IMG/VR virus record: IMGVR_UViG_3300005095_000008
Location: 1-64,000 of that record
Length of the DNA: 64,000 bases
Reading direction: 5' to 3' (one strand)
From: a virus
Shown here: one piece after another, positions 33,527-41,128 of the stretch
How the letters are laid out: each line of letters opens with the position of its first letter
How positions within the stretch are numbered: position 1 is the first letter of the stretch
Notes under the pieces: model-generated
Told to the model about the DNA's origin: nothing
What the model saw: only the letters and a program-made list of their open reading frames with translations
Database searches by the model: none
Position numbers and translations under genes: made by a program

Positions 33527-34032
33527 CACTTCTCCTTTTCAACAATAGACTCCTCTTTATAGAATTCCTCTCTAAATGCTTTTGATTTAAAGAGTTCTTC
33601 TATATCATCTTTAGAGTACATACACTCTCTGTCTCCTACCATATCGAGAAAGTGTAGTTCAGCAGCGATTGCTTCTCTTTCCAAATGGTTATCCTCTACC
33701 AACACATAGAGGTCCTCTGTGTCATTATAGAGGTCTTCATATCGACCTTCATTAATTTGGTCGATGTGCACCAACTCATGTACGAGAAATGCCTGCATGA
33801 TGTTTGTCTCTGCAAGTTCTCGTACTTTTCTGTAGTCAATGATTCCGATATTAAGACGCTTTCTAGCAGCGTCGACACTGAAGTCGTCATCATTGTTTAG
33901 CACTACTTGAAAACCATTTACGAATACTTCCGTGCCGTATTCCGCTAACGTTATTCCAAGTTGTTCTGTTTTAGGCGCTTTTAAGTTTTTCAGCGCATCT
34001 ACCAATTCCATTACATTATTAACCATTACCAT
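33526..34032 (-). CDS. HExxH zinc metallopeptidase-like protein 1
   Basis: A 168-residue protein with AFLVHELVHIDQ (H85, E86, H89) and a downstream Glu in HLEREAIAAE (around 118-120), the pattern of gluzincin-type zinc peptidases such as the ImmA/IrrE or SprT groups. It is translationally coupled to the sigma-like gene 33176-33526. In mobile elements ImmA peptidases cleave a paired HTH repressor, so a regulatory pair is imaginable; this is inference. The third ligand is not proven. A CATATTATAT box lies 35 nt before the start. Confidence 0.72.
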   Translation of the reverse strand: MVMVNNVMELVDALKNLKAPKTEQLGITLAEYGTEVFVNGFQVVLNNDDDFSVDAARKRLNIGIIDYRKVRELAETNIMQAFLVHELVHIDQINEGRYEDLYNDTEDLYVLVEDNHLEREAIAAELHFLDMVGDRECMYSKDDIEELFKSKAFREEFYKEESIVEKEK

Positions 34033-34066
34033 TGTTACTCCTTTTTATTTAACTATGTAACTAATG

Positions 34067-34076
34067 ATATAATATG
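34067..34076 (-). promoter_or_regulatory. CATATTATAT box upstream of HExxH/sigma-like unit
   Basis: CATATTATAT on the minus strand, 35 nt before the start at 34032. It would drive the metallopeptidase and at least two sigma-like genes as one transcript. Confidence 0.5.
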
Positions 34077-34084
34077 TAAATAAA

Positions 34085-34492
34085 CTATTTTCTATTCTTT
34101 AAATATGGTTTATAATATTCAGAAGCATATTTATATATCTCGGCGTATGTATACTTTAAATTGTAGTTACTACTTAATCTATTAGTAATGTTCTTAATGC
34201 CATAAATATTTGGGTTGCGTTTAATATACGTAGCGTACGCTTCTAGTTCGTAATAGAGTTTCTTCTTATCTGATATTTTATATAACAATGCTTGTAAACC
34301 AAACGTTCTAAAGAACTGTTTTGAGTGCACTAGTTCATGTTCCAACACAATCTCGTTATTTCTCATCTCTGGCCTAATAAAAATAATAGGACCCCATGAA
34401 ACACCGACGAACGGTTCTTTAAGAAATTTATTTGTATAAACTACCAACACAGGAAAAATCTTGTAAATTGTTTTAATTTTGAAATTCATCAT
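34085..34492 (-). CDS. HExxH zinc metallopeptidase-like protein 2
   Basis: A 136-residue protein containing IVLEHELVHSKQF (H52, E53, H56) and YYELEAYA (E82/E84) as likely third ligand. A hydrophobic N-terminal stretch (KIFPVLVVY) is short. I choose the ATG at 34492, with AAAGG upstream. A longer frame from 34636 would run through the terminator at 34539-34566 and lacks a ribosome site. It resembles the first HExxH protein in motif order but not convincingly elsewhere. Peptidase activity is inferred. Confidence 0.65.
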   Translation of the reverse strand: MMNFKIKTIYKIFPVLVVYTNKFLKEPFVGVSWGPIIFIRPEMRNNEIVLEHELVHSKQFFRTFGLQALLYKISDKKKLYYELEAYATYIKRNPNIYGIKNITNRLSSNYNLKYTYAEIYKYASEYYKPYLKNRK

Positions 34493-34538
34493 ACTTAACC
34501 TTTTTTTTATTTTTAATTCATTTAAGATAAAAAAGTAG

Positions 34539-34566
34539 ATACAGTAGACCAAATGGTCTACTGTAT
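34539..34566 (-). terminator. AAAT-capped terminator
   Basis: Perfect 12-bp stem (left arm ATACAGTAGACC) with an AAAT loop, just after the gene ending at 34572. T-rich on the leftward side. Confidence 0.8.
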
Positions 34567-34571
34567 TAAGA

Positions 34572-35180
34572 CTACTCGTCTCCAGGTGCGTTATCTGCTT
34601 CTTCTTGTTCTTTTTTAGCTTTTTCTTGTTCTTCAATATACGCTAAAAACTTCTCTTTGTGCTTTGGATATGAGTCTCTGTAGAATACTGTAATAACATC
34701 AAGCTTCTCTTTAGGAATCTCAAGATCATTTTTAACCCATACGTCACTAGCGATATTTAGAATTGTCACAGGTGTTTCGTCTGTCACTTCTTTAGACGCA
34801 TCTTCCATGATGAAAAGCAGATCTTTATTAAAGTCAATCTTTGCTTGTTTTCCTGTCTGCATAGAGACTACTTTAATAAGCGGGTGTTGTTCAGGATATC
34901 TAGCACCAACAATTTGAGCAACGGTATTTAGAAGTTTAATCTTTTCAATATTAACCGCTTCACCAACAACAGAAGTTACTTGAGCAATTACTTCTAAGAC
35001 AACTTCAAGCGGTTGTTCTTTTAGTGTTTCTAAAACAGCTTCTGTTTTTTCGTCTACAAGCTTAAAGAACTTCTCTTCTTGCTCTTTTCTCTCTTCTTCA
35101 GTTAGCTCTTTTCTCTCGCTAACAGCTTCTTCTGAATTTGCTTGCGCCTCTACAACTTCTGCATCTAATGTTTTTGACAT
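34572..35180 (-). CDS. Hypothetical protein with acidic ends
   Basis: A 202-residue protein. The first 45 residues and last 25 are Glu/Lys-rich low complexity; the middle (60-175) is an alpha/beta domain with no recognised motif. It ends at its own terminator and follows AAAGGATTAATGAA. A GTATTATATT box about 50 nt upstream suggests its own promoter. Confidence 0.65.
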   Translation of the reverse strand: MSKTLDAEVVEAQANSEEAVSERKELTEEERKEQEEKFFKLVDEKTEAVLETLKEQPLEVVLEVIAQVTSVVGEAVNIEKIKLLNTVAQIVGARYPEQHPLIKVVSMQTGKQAKIDFNKDLLFIMEDASKEVTDETPVTILNIASDVWVKNDLEIPKEKLDVITVFYRDSYPKHKEKFLAYIEEQEKAKKEQEEADNAPGDE

Positions 35181-35226
35181 TTCATTAATCCTTTATATGT
35201 GATTTATATGTTCTTTAATAGAACTC

Positions 35227-35236
35227 AATATAATAC
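35227..35236 (-). promoter_or_regulatory. GTATTATATT box
   Basis: GTATTATATT on the minus strand, 47 nt before the start at 35180. A variant of the CATATTATAT box. Confidence 0.3.
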
Positions 35237-35254
35237 TATTGTGAGTATTATTTT

Positions 35255-36220
35255 TTATTTGTTAATTTCAGCAACTGTATCGATCGCATTTAACTCGTCG
35301 ATTGATGAAGCTGATTTTGCTCGTAATTTTAAATCGTTCGCGATAGTGAGAAGATGCAACTTTACGGCAGCACCATCGTTGATAACAACTTTTAACTCGT
35401 CATTCGTGTGTAGTTTAAATTCCCAATTCTGGTTATCTGGACTACACTTAAAATATTGATCGACACCTGTAGCAATTGCACCAATGAGATTCAGTTGGTC
35501 TTCTTTATCGGATTGATAATAATGTGTATCGCCTAACGCACTAGACGCGAAACCTCCGATTATTTTATTAGCCACAATAGCATTTATCTCATTGACTTTT
35601 AGAGCAATTGCGTCTTCTAAAGGTAACTGATCTTTAATATAAATTGTATTTGTTTGTCGTTTTTCTAGTTTACCGTCTTTATAAATATATTGTGTATACT
35701 CTTTGCTAAAATTCTCTGGAACATCTTCATCTCTAATAAATTTAATGGTGTCTGTTTCTTCAATCGGGACATCAATAATTTCAGTCTTTTTTATTTTTGG
35801 TCGGGGTACAGATGTGTCATATCTAATTTTATCCATAGACGCTGGTACACGAATCATTGGTGGTTCAGCATCCATATCTAAGATAGGTTCTTTACCAATT
35901 ACTTTCTTAACGACTGTAGGTTTTGTTGTAGTCATTACACCATTTTCATCTACAATGGTCTTTACTGTAGAATAATCTAATGTGTCTATCACAATATCTC
36001 TATATAGAATTTCACCATTTTCATCTTTTTTATATGGTCGCACCCAATGTGGGTCTGGTTTTTCAATATATTCTGTGTCATATATAATGTTTCCATCTTC
36101 ATCCGTTAATGGCGGTGGCGACCAAGCTGGATCATCAATTTCTTGCGTAACCTCTTTTTTATAAAATTTATTTCTAATAATAGATGTCACCGTGCCATCA
36201 TTCGCTATTTCTACAAACAT
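35255..36220 (-). CDS. DUF4376-domain protein, tail-fibre associated
   Basis: A 321-residue protein. The N-terminal 200 residues are Pro/Asp/Glu-rich and irregular. The C-terminal 110 match DUF4376: NEINAIVANKIIGGF followed by LNLIGAIATG, WEFKLHTNDELKVVI and a final helix ASSIDELNAID. DUF4376 proteins are common in phages as tail-fibre or fibre-assembly components. Here it lies far from the fibres, next to thyX. Family call is good; the precise virion role is inferred. Confidence 0.7.
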   Translation of the reverse strand: MFVEIANDGTVTSIIRNKFYKKEVTQEIDDPAWSPPPLTDEDGNIIYDTEYIEKPDPHWVRPYKKDENGEILYRDIVIDTLDYSTVKTIVDENGVMTTTKPTVVKKVIGKEPILDMDAEPPMIRVPASMDKIRYDTSVPRPKIKKTEIIDVPIEETDTIKFIRDEDVPENFSKEYTQYIYKDGKLEKRQTNTIYIKDQLPLEDAIALKVNEINAIVANKIIGGFASSALGDTHYYQSDKEDQLNLIGAIATGVDQYFKCSPDNQNWEFKLHTNDELKVVINDGAAVKLHLLTIANDLKLRAKSASSIDELNAIDTVAEINK

Positions 36221-36254
36221 ATGTATCCTTTTATGTGGTTTTCATTAAAACCAA

Positions 36255-37091
36255 CTATTTAATAAACGATTTAATCGTTTTTGCTAGCAATCTAAATTCA
36301 TATTGCGTGTGTGAATCAGTTCGTAAGTTTAAATAATTTGTTAATTGACTCTTTCTGAAGCCAGACCAGATATCAGTCAACATCGCTTGTGGTATAATAC
36401 GCCGTGCGTCTTCTGGTTTAACACCGTCTTTAATCGCTGCGTTATAGTGTTCTACACAGATGTCATAAATGTCTTGTGTCGTTCTTCCATTAGATACTAC
36501 ATTTTTCATTTTTTCAGAGGTATAAAACGCAAATGGAACACGTTTACCAGACACGTAACGTCTCGACAATTCTTGCCAGTTCACTCTGTGTCTTATATTT
36601 TGAGAACGTGTTGGTAAATCTAATGTTTGTAAGAACACAAAGAAATTATCATAAATTATTGCTCTCTCTTCTTCTGTATTATTAAATATCATTTCAGGAT
36701 CGCACGAATAGGCTTTCTCACCAAATTTTGCTTTATCTGTCACAATAGCTCTATAGTTTGTAAGATAGTAATGCACAGCAACTACTTCTCCAAACTTACA
36801 TACATTATTCTCTTTATCATTTTTATAAACAATCTCTCTATGTAGAGGGTTATCTAAATTCAATAACACAGGAATAAACTCAAATGATGAAGACGGTAAA
36901 CCAATAGACTCTCTCTTTAGTCTATTGTACAATATTTCACTATCAAGTGCTGTTGGTGACTGATAGCAAATTGATGCTACTTTTGTAATTGCGTGTATTC
37001 TACTTTTTTCATCTTTATTCGCTGTTGAGAAATCCCATCTAGATACAGACATACCATCTAAAAACATTTTACTGTCTAATTCTTTTATCAT
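36255..37091 (-). CDS. thyX: Flavin-dependent thymidylate synthase ThyX
   Basis: A 278-residue protein with ThyX hallmarks: IRHRVNWQELSRRY (RHR at 167-169, S176), DARRIIPQAMLTD (228-240) and LNLRTDSHTQYEFRLLA (254-270). ThyX makes dTMP from dUMP with FAD and methylene-tetrahydrofolate. The signature is RHRx6S instead of the usual RHRx7S, one residue short. I use the ATG at 37091, preceded by AAAAGG; a GTG at 37121 has no ribosome site. With NrdA/NrdB nearby it supplies dNTPs for phage replication. Confidence 0.9.
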   Translation of the reverse strand: MIKELDSKMFLDGMSVSRWDFSTANKDEKSRIHAITKVASICYQSPTALDSEILYNRLKRESIGLPSSSFEFIPVLLNLDNPLHREIVYKNDKENNVCKFGEVVAVHYYLTNYRAIVTDKAKFGEKAYSCDPEMIFNNTEEERAIIYDNFFVFLQTLDLPTRSQNIRHRVNWQELSRRYVSGKRVPFAFYTSEKMKNVVSNGRTTQDIYDICVEHYNAAIKDGVKPEDARRIIPQAMLTDIWSGFRKSQLTNYLNLRTDSHTQYEFRLLAKTIKSFIK

Positions 37092-37200
37092 TTTTAAACC
37101 TTTTATATATGTTAATGTCACTATATAGCAGACATAGAAACTTTTTAATGAGAGATTGTATTAACTTTATAATCATTTCCAATATCTATAAAGGGTTAAC

Positions 37201-37407
37201 ATGCAGGATCATGTATCAATGCTTAAAAATATTGTCCCGAATGTCATTGTAATCTTCACAACGTTATACGTAGCGAGTAAAGATTCACCATTGGCATTCT
37301 TCACAGGTGTAGCGATTACGTTACTAACAGCCGCAATCATATTGTTTATTAGCGGAGTAAGGAAGAGAAATGGAGAGAAAAACATCAACACAAGTGAGTC
37401 GCACTAA
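37201..37407 (+). CDS. Small two-pass membrane protein, holin candidate 1
   Basis: A 68-residue protein with hydrophobic segments at about 10-25 and 31-52 and a charged, Lys/Arg-rich C-terminus, the layout of a class II holin. ATAAAGGGTTAAC precedes the ATG. It overlaps the next gene by 38 nt in another frame, as seen for paired lysis proteins. Function inferred from topology and pairing only. Confidence 0.6.
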   Translation: MQDHVSMLKNIVPNVIVIFTTLYVASKDSPLAFFTGVAITLLTAAIILFISGVRKRNGEKNINTSESH

Positions 37408-37711
37408 TACGACCACAAACACTGATGTTGAAACTGGAGAGATTACAACTTCTGAAAAGATAGAAGATGTTAAGAAAACAGATGAAGACGTGTTAAAACA
37501 AAAGCCCGATTCTGATAGATTCTACCGTTGGACATCTTTTCTATTTATTGTTGGTATTGTAGTAGCTGATTATATGGGTTTCACATCCCAATACTCTACT
37601 GTAATACTGGGAGCTTCAGCCAGCATGTATGTATTTGGTCGTAAAGGATTAGAAGCATTTACGAGCGCCTGGTTAAAAGGCATTGCGAATGCGATTGCGT
37701 CTAAAAAATAA
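37370..37711 (+). CDS. Membrane protein, possible holin partner 2
   Basis: A 113-residue protein. Residues 1-48 are a Thr/Glu/Lys-rich soluble region. Hydrophobic segments follow at about 52-67 and 74-88, and then a basic C-terminal helix. It overlaps the previous gene by 38 nt. The topology fits a phage lysis accessory or tail-associated membrane protein. It has no lipobox, so it is not an obvious o-spanin. Confidence 0.6.
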   Translation: MERKTSTQVSRTNTTTNTDVETGEITTSEKIEDVKKTDEDVLKQKPDSDRFYRWTSFLFIVGIVVADYMGFTSQYSTVILGASASMYVFGRKGLEAFTSAWLKGIANAIASKK

Positions 37712-37712
37712 C

Positions 37713-37744
37713 TATCTCAGTGTAGCATATGCTACACTGAGATA
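37713..37744. terminator. Bidirectional ATAT-capped terminator
   Basis: Perfect 14-bp stem (left arm TATCTCAGTGTAGC) with an ATAT loop between convergent genes. Confidence 0.85.
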
Positions 37745-37748
37745 CTTT

Positions 37749-38123
37749 TTAATCGAAAATAATTTTTTGTGTGAATGCGTTACACATATCTACAACATGT
37801 TGAATATACCAGATATACGTAGTAAATAGAATATATGTGGTTAACATCACAAGCGCTTTTCCATCGTCATCTAACACACCGTACCTGTAAAAACACCCTA
37901 AAGTAATGATACTCATTACAGTAACGAAAATGTTGACATATGTTTTCTTATTTTGTAGATCTATTTTAAAGCGAGAATTAAAGAATTCAATATCATAAAG
38001 AAGTATTGCTGTAGTACTCGCAATAAATGGAACGATGTATGAAATCTGTATCGCAGTTATCATAGTCATCGGTATAGCAGACACAATCGCTAAGAATAGC
38101 GATATGTTAATCTTTTGTTTCAT
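37749..38123 (-). CDS. Four-segment membrane protein
   Basis: A 124-residue protein with about four hydrophobic segments (near 5-22, 26-40, 58-74 and 84-105). I start at the ATG at 38123, which follows the upstream HNH stop (TAGGAAGATG) and has GGAAG as ribosome site. The longer frame would read through the HNH gene. Function unknown. Confidence 0.6.
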   Translation of the reverse strand: MKQKINISLFLAIVSAIPMTMITAIQISYIVPFIASTTAILLYDIEFFNSRFKIDLQNKKTYVNIFVTVMSIITLGCFYRYGVLDDDGKALVMLTTYILFTTYIWYIQHVVDMCNAFTQKIIFD

Positions 38124-38127
38124 CTTC

Positions 38128-38415
38128 CTAACCTTTAATATTATCATATAATTTATGGAACCTATCGTAATCAGACTCTGTTGTTTTCTTACGTGTAGAT
38201 CCCATGAATAAACCATGAAAATTTGTGAGATGACAATGTCTACAAAGACAAATACCATTCTCTTCATCAAACCGTTTATCTGGAAAATATGAACCAGAGT
38301 TTAAATGGTGTGCGTGTCTATTTTGACGTGAACCACAAAGTTGACAAACTTTATCTCGTCGTATAACTGTCGCTCTCCATATTCTGTAGTTCCTTGTCTG
38401 TCTCCAATTAGACAT
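38128..38415 (-). CDS. HNH endonuclease
   Basis: A 95-residue HNH nuclease. It has two CxxC pairs (CQLC near residue 24 and CRHCH near 60) that bind structural zinc, HAHH (about 34-37) supplying the catalytic His, an Asn in ENGICLC, and the final HLTNFHG. The size fits a stand-alone homing-type or nicking HNH enzyme. It is a single free-standing gene and not inside an intron, so a selfish or packaging-associated role is equally possible. Coupled to the membrane protein downstream. Confidence 0.85.
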   Translation of the reverse strand: MSNWRQTRNYRIWRATVIRRDKVCQLCGSRQNRHAHHLNSGSYFPDKRFDEENGICLCRHCHLTNFHGLFMGSTRKKTTESDYDRFHKLYDNIKG

Positions 38416-38471
38416 GCTAATCCTTTTTTATAAAGTTTATCATCTTCATAGAAAATAAAAAAAGTAATTTG

Positions 38472-38492
38472 CAGAGGACTATGCGTCCTCTG
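38472..38492 (-). terminator. Hairpin terminator overlapping a stop codon
   Basis: 8-bp stem (left arm CAGAGGAC) with a TATGC loop containing the stop of the gene 38479-39249. Followed leftwards by a T-rich run on the minus strand. Confidence 0.75.
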
Positions 38493-39249
38493 TTTTTTCT
38501 GTCTCGATAAATGGAAACACAGCTTCGTTACCATCGATGTAAAATATAGAAGAGTTATCTATGTTTACAGCCATAGTCTCCTTAATGTGTAATACACCGT
38601 CTATATTAATAGGTTTCTCTATTACGCCTTCTGTTAATTGTTCAGATATGATTTCACCAGAAGTCAAGTCTAGTGTTAATACATGATTCGTTCTGTGTGT
38701 TGTTTTAATTGTTTGCGGTGGTTGACTGGCGATTACCATAGAGACTGTATTTGGACGTATTGTAAATACTTGTCCAACTAACAGATATTTCTGCGACATT
38801 ACATAATCTACAGCGAGCAAGTATTTATCTTTCTCGATTGTATTATATCCTCTCTCTTTAAAATACCCATCTACCATGAGATGTATCGGTATGTGTAACG
38901 TCTTAAACAAATGTTTCTTTTTATCATCCTGCTTATACTGTTTCTTAATAAATTCATATTTTGGCTTAATATCTTTTGTCGTAATATCATATCTCATAAT
39001 ATATACAACAGCATCAAAACCTAAAGTGATTTCAAACAATGTATCCCTGATGCGTTCTATAAACGCAAAATGGAACTTATTGTCTATTTTGTTTGTATAG
39101 ATAGTGTTTGTTTCTACTTTAAAGTTGTTTGTGACAGAATAAAACTCTATATGAAATATGTTATTTATAAAACGCTTTCTTATAAATGTAAACAGCATCT
39201 TTGTTGTAAATGGATTATGTATATATAATTCATAATTAAATAGTTTCAT
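38479..39249 (-). CDS. Hypothetical protein
   Basis: A 256-residue protein of mainly beta strands with basic patches. The ATG at 39249 has ATAAGG before it and overlaps the upstream gene's end by 14 nt. No recognised motif. It may form a pair with the upstream protein, which is also beta-rich and similar in size, but I cannot show homology. Confidence 0.6.
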   Translation of the reverse strand: MKLFNYELYIHNPFTTKMLFTFIRKRFINNIFHIEFYSVTNNFKVETNTIYTNKIDNKFHFAFIERIRDTLFEITLGFDAVVYIMRYDITTKDIKPKYEFIKKQYKQDDKKKHLFKTLHIPIHLMVDGYFKERGYNTIEKDKYLLAVDYVMSQKYLLVGQVFTIRPNTVSMVIASQPPQTIKTTHRTNHVLTLDLTSGEIISEQLTEGVIEKPINIDGVLHIKETMAVNIDNSSIFYIDGNEAVFPFIETEKTEDA

Positions 39250-39964
39250 TTTTAACCTTATGCACAAAACGTTCAGCATCGTTAAACGCTAACTCTGTAT
39301 CAATATTTAATAATGGTATGAGTAGTGTAATCTTACCATTTACTGTTTCGATATAACACTCATCATATTTAGTCCGTGTAAACTCTTTGACTGTCATATC
39401 TTTATAAACAATCTTAGAAAGGTTTCCAATCTCATCATAGGTATAAACCATATCATCATTTGAGATATAAATATCTTGATTACCAGAGACCATATGCTTA
39501 CATTTACATCTATCATAGTGTTGTGTATAGTGAATATATGTAGGTGTATCTTTCTCTGTTACTTCAATCGTATAAAGTTTATCATCTCTATAAGTATAAA
39601 AACGCTCCAATCTGCGTTCTCCAATAGTAACGATCTCCCTAGATAGTTTCCCATCAATATATTCGAACTCTATCTTCTTAGAACGACTCTCTCGTGTAAT
39701 AGGATATAGAGATTTATTTAACAGTATTGTCACACACTCTTTGCCATCAAAATACTCTATCATGCTCTTATCGTCAGATATATATGCATTCTTAAATTTC
39801 GTCTGTAAACGTTTTACATAAACATCATTATCAGACACAACCAGTGTATTAAGAATATTACTCACCTTACACTGTTTGATGTTACGAAGAAACCATTCTT
39901 GTACATCCATTCTAATCGCCATCGCTCTTAACGTTGTTTCATTAATTACGTTAATCTTTTTCAT
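39236..39964 (-). CDS. Hypothetical beta-rich protein with CKC motif
   Basis: A 242-residue protein made of short beta strands such as KIEFEYIDGKLSREIVTIG and VYTYDEIGNLSKIVYKD, a pattern seen in YD/RHS-like repeat sheets. A CKCKH-like cluster near residue 155 is odd. I take the ATG at 39964, five bases after GGAG, not the GTG six bases earlier that overlaps the ribosome site. Function unknown. Confidence 0.6.
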   Translation of the reverse strand: MKKINVINETTLRAMAIRMDVQEWFLRNIKQCKVSNILNTLVVSDNDVYVKRLQTKFKNAYISDDKSMIEYFDGKECVTILLNKSLYPITRESRSKKIEFEYIDGKLSREIVTIGERRLERFYTYRDDKLYTIEVTEKDTPTYIHYTQHYDRCKCKHMVSGNQDIYISNDDMVYTYDEIGNLSKIVYKDMTVKEFTRTKYDECYIETVNGKITLLIPLLNIDTELAFNDAERFVHKVKNETI

Positions 39965-39989
39965 TGTCACTCCTTTTAAGTTAGTATTA

Positions 39990-39999
39990 CTATAATATA
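39990..39999 (-). promoter_or_regulatory. TATATTATAG box
   Basis: TATATTATAG on the minus strand, 26 nt before the start at 39964. Variant of the CATATTATAT family. Confidence 0.35.
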
Positions 40000-40016
40000 C
40001 AAATATAAAACTTTAC

Positions 40017-40042
40017 ATAGATAGACCATATGGTCTATCTAT
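40017..40042 (-). terminator. ATAT-capped terminator after nrdB
   Basis: Perfect 11-bp stem (left arm ATAGATAGACC) with an ATAT loop; the nrdB stop codon lies in the right arm. Confidence 0.8.
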
Positions 40043-41120
40043 AATATATTTCTTTTAGTTCTGAAAGTCGCGACCTTAGATCATTCTTAAGTACACCCTT
40101 ATTGTATGCAGTATTAGATTTCTCTTGCATCGCCGTATTTTGTTTTTTAATATCGCGATAGTCATTGAACCATGTGATAACATCATTCTTTTCTCTCTTA
40201 TAAATTGGTTCTAAACCGATGTCTTTGAGACACTTGTCTGCAAAGTATTCGATTATATATTCGTTAATATCGTGTGTGAAACCTGGAATTGGTCCGTATT
40301 TAAGTAAGTAGTCAGACCACTCTTTCTCTTTTGCTACAACTTCTTTTACGTATTCATAAATGAAGTGTTCGTCATATACATCTTGAAATCCTTGCGAAGG
40401 GTCTTTACGAATGATTCTAAGGACATTCTTATTAAGAGGTACGTGAAAGTCTAATTCATCTTGTGCAATGAGTCTAAGAAGCGCAGAAAATCCTTGTACA
40501 CCGCCCTCAAAGTTTCTATTAATGTTCCACGTCGTATAGAAACTAAACGGAAACTTAATAGATTCTAATACATAAGTAGCTACAATTGCCTTAAAAAGAA
40601 TTTCATAGTTCTCTTCGCCATTCTTGATAACAGATTCAAAAAGTTCGTCTGCAAAGTCTTTTTCGTTATCAATTCTACTACGAATGAATGGGTCTGTGAG
40701 TGCTAAATTAATTTTATCTTCTGCTTCACTACCAAACATTTGACTCAAACCATAACTATAACTAGTAGCATGTACAGATTCGTTCTGCGCTACATATTGA
40801 TATGCTAATCGCATCTCTGTATTGGTAGCAGCGAGTGCTAAGTAGTTATAGATACCTACAACACCAGAATCCATAATGGTCTGGTATCCATTTGTCTTCA
40901 GAAAGATATCTTGTGCTCTCTCTGAAAGTTTATCCCATCCTGTAATATCAGAAGAGAAGTCTACTGCTGTCCATGCCCATACGTCAGAGAACCCTTTCTT
41001 AAATGTATTCATAATACTGTTATGGGAAATTTTATCTATTCTAAAGATACCTGTCTGTCCAAAGAATAGTTTACTATTATCTGTATCGATCTTCAAATCG
41101 AGTATTGTTCTGTTTTCCAT
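40035..41120 (-). CDS. nrdB: Ribonucleotide reductase small subunit, class I
   Basis: A 361-residue NrdB. Metal ligands and radical site follow the class Ia/Ib pattern: D54 in TAVDFSSD, then ESVHATSY with E114, H117 and the radical Tyr Y121, and a later QDELDFH (Glu and His). It houses the di-metal tyrosyl radical that NrdA needs to reduce ribonucleotides. It lies 8 nt after nrdA with a TAGGAG site, forming an operon. All visible key residues are intact, so an active enzyme is expected. Confidence 0.92.
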   Translation of the reverse strand: MENRTILDLKIDTDNSKLFFGQTGIFRIDKISHNSIMNTFKKGFSDVWAWTAVDFSSDITGWDKLSERAQDIFLKTNGYQTIMDSGVVGIYNYLALAATNTEMRLAYQYVAQNESVHATSYSYGLSQMFGSEAEDKINLALTDPFIRSRIDNEKDFADELFESVIKNGEENYEILFKAIVATYVLESIKFPFSFYTTWNINRNFEGGVQGFSALLRLIAQDELDFHVPLNKNVLRIIRKDPSQGFQDVYDEHFIYEYVKEVVAKEKEWSDYLLKYGPIPGFTHDINEYIIEYFADKCLKDIGLEPIYKREKNDVITWFNDYRDIKKQNTAMQEKSNTAYNKGVLKNDLRSRLSELKEIYYR

Positions 41121-41128
41121 TATATCTC

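Noticed and set aside
37092-37121. Upstream GTG start for thyX
   Set aside because: No ribosome-binding site precedes it, whereas AAAAGG precedes the ATG at 37091 and ThyX homology begins after that.
38301-38534. 77-codon frame overlapping the HNH gene
   Set aside because: It overlaps the well-supported HNH gene and its neighbour, crosses a terminator and has no ribosome site.
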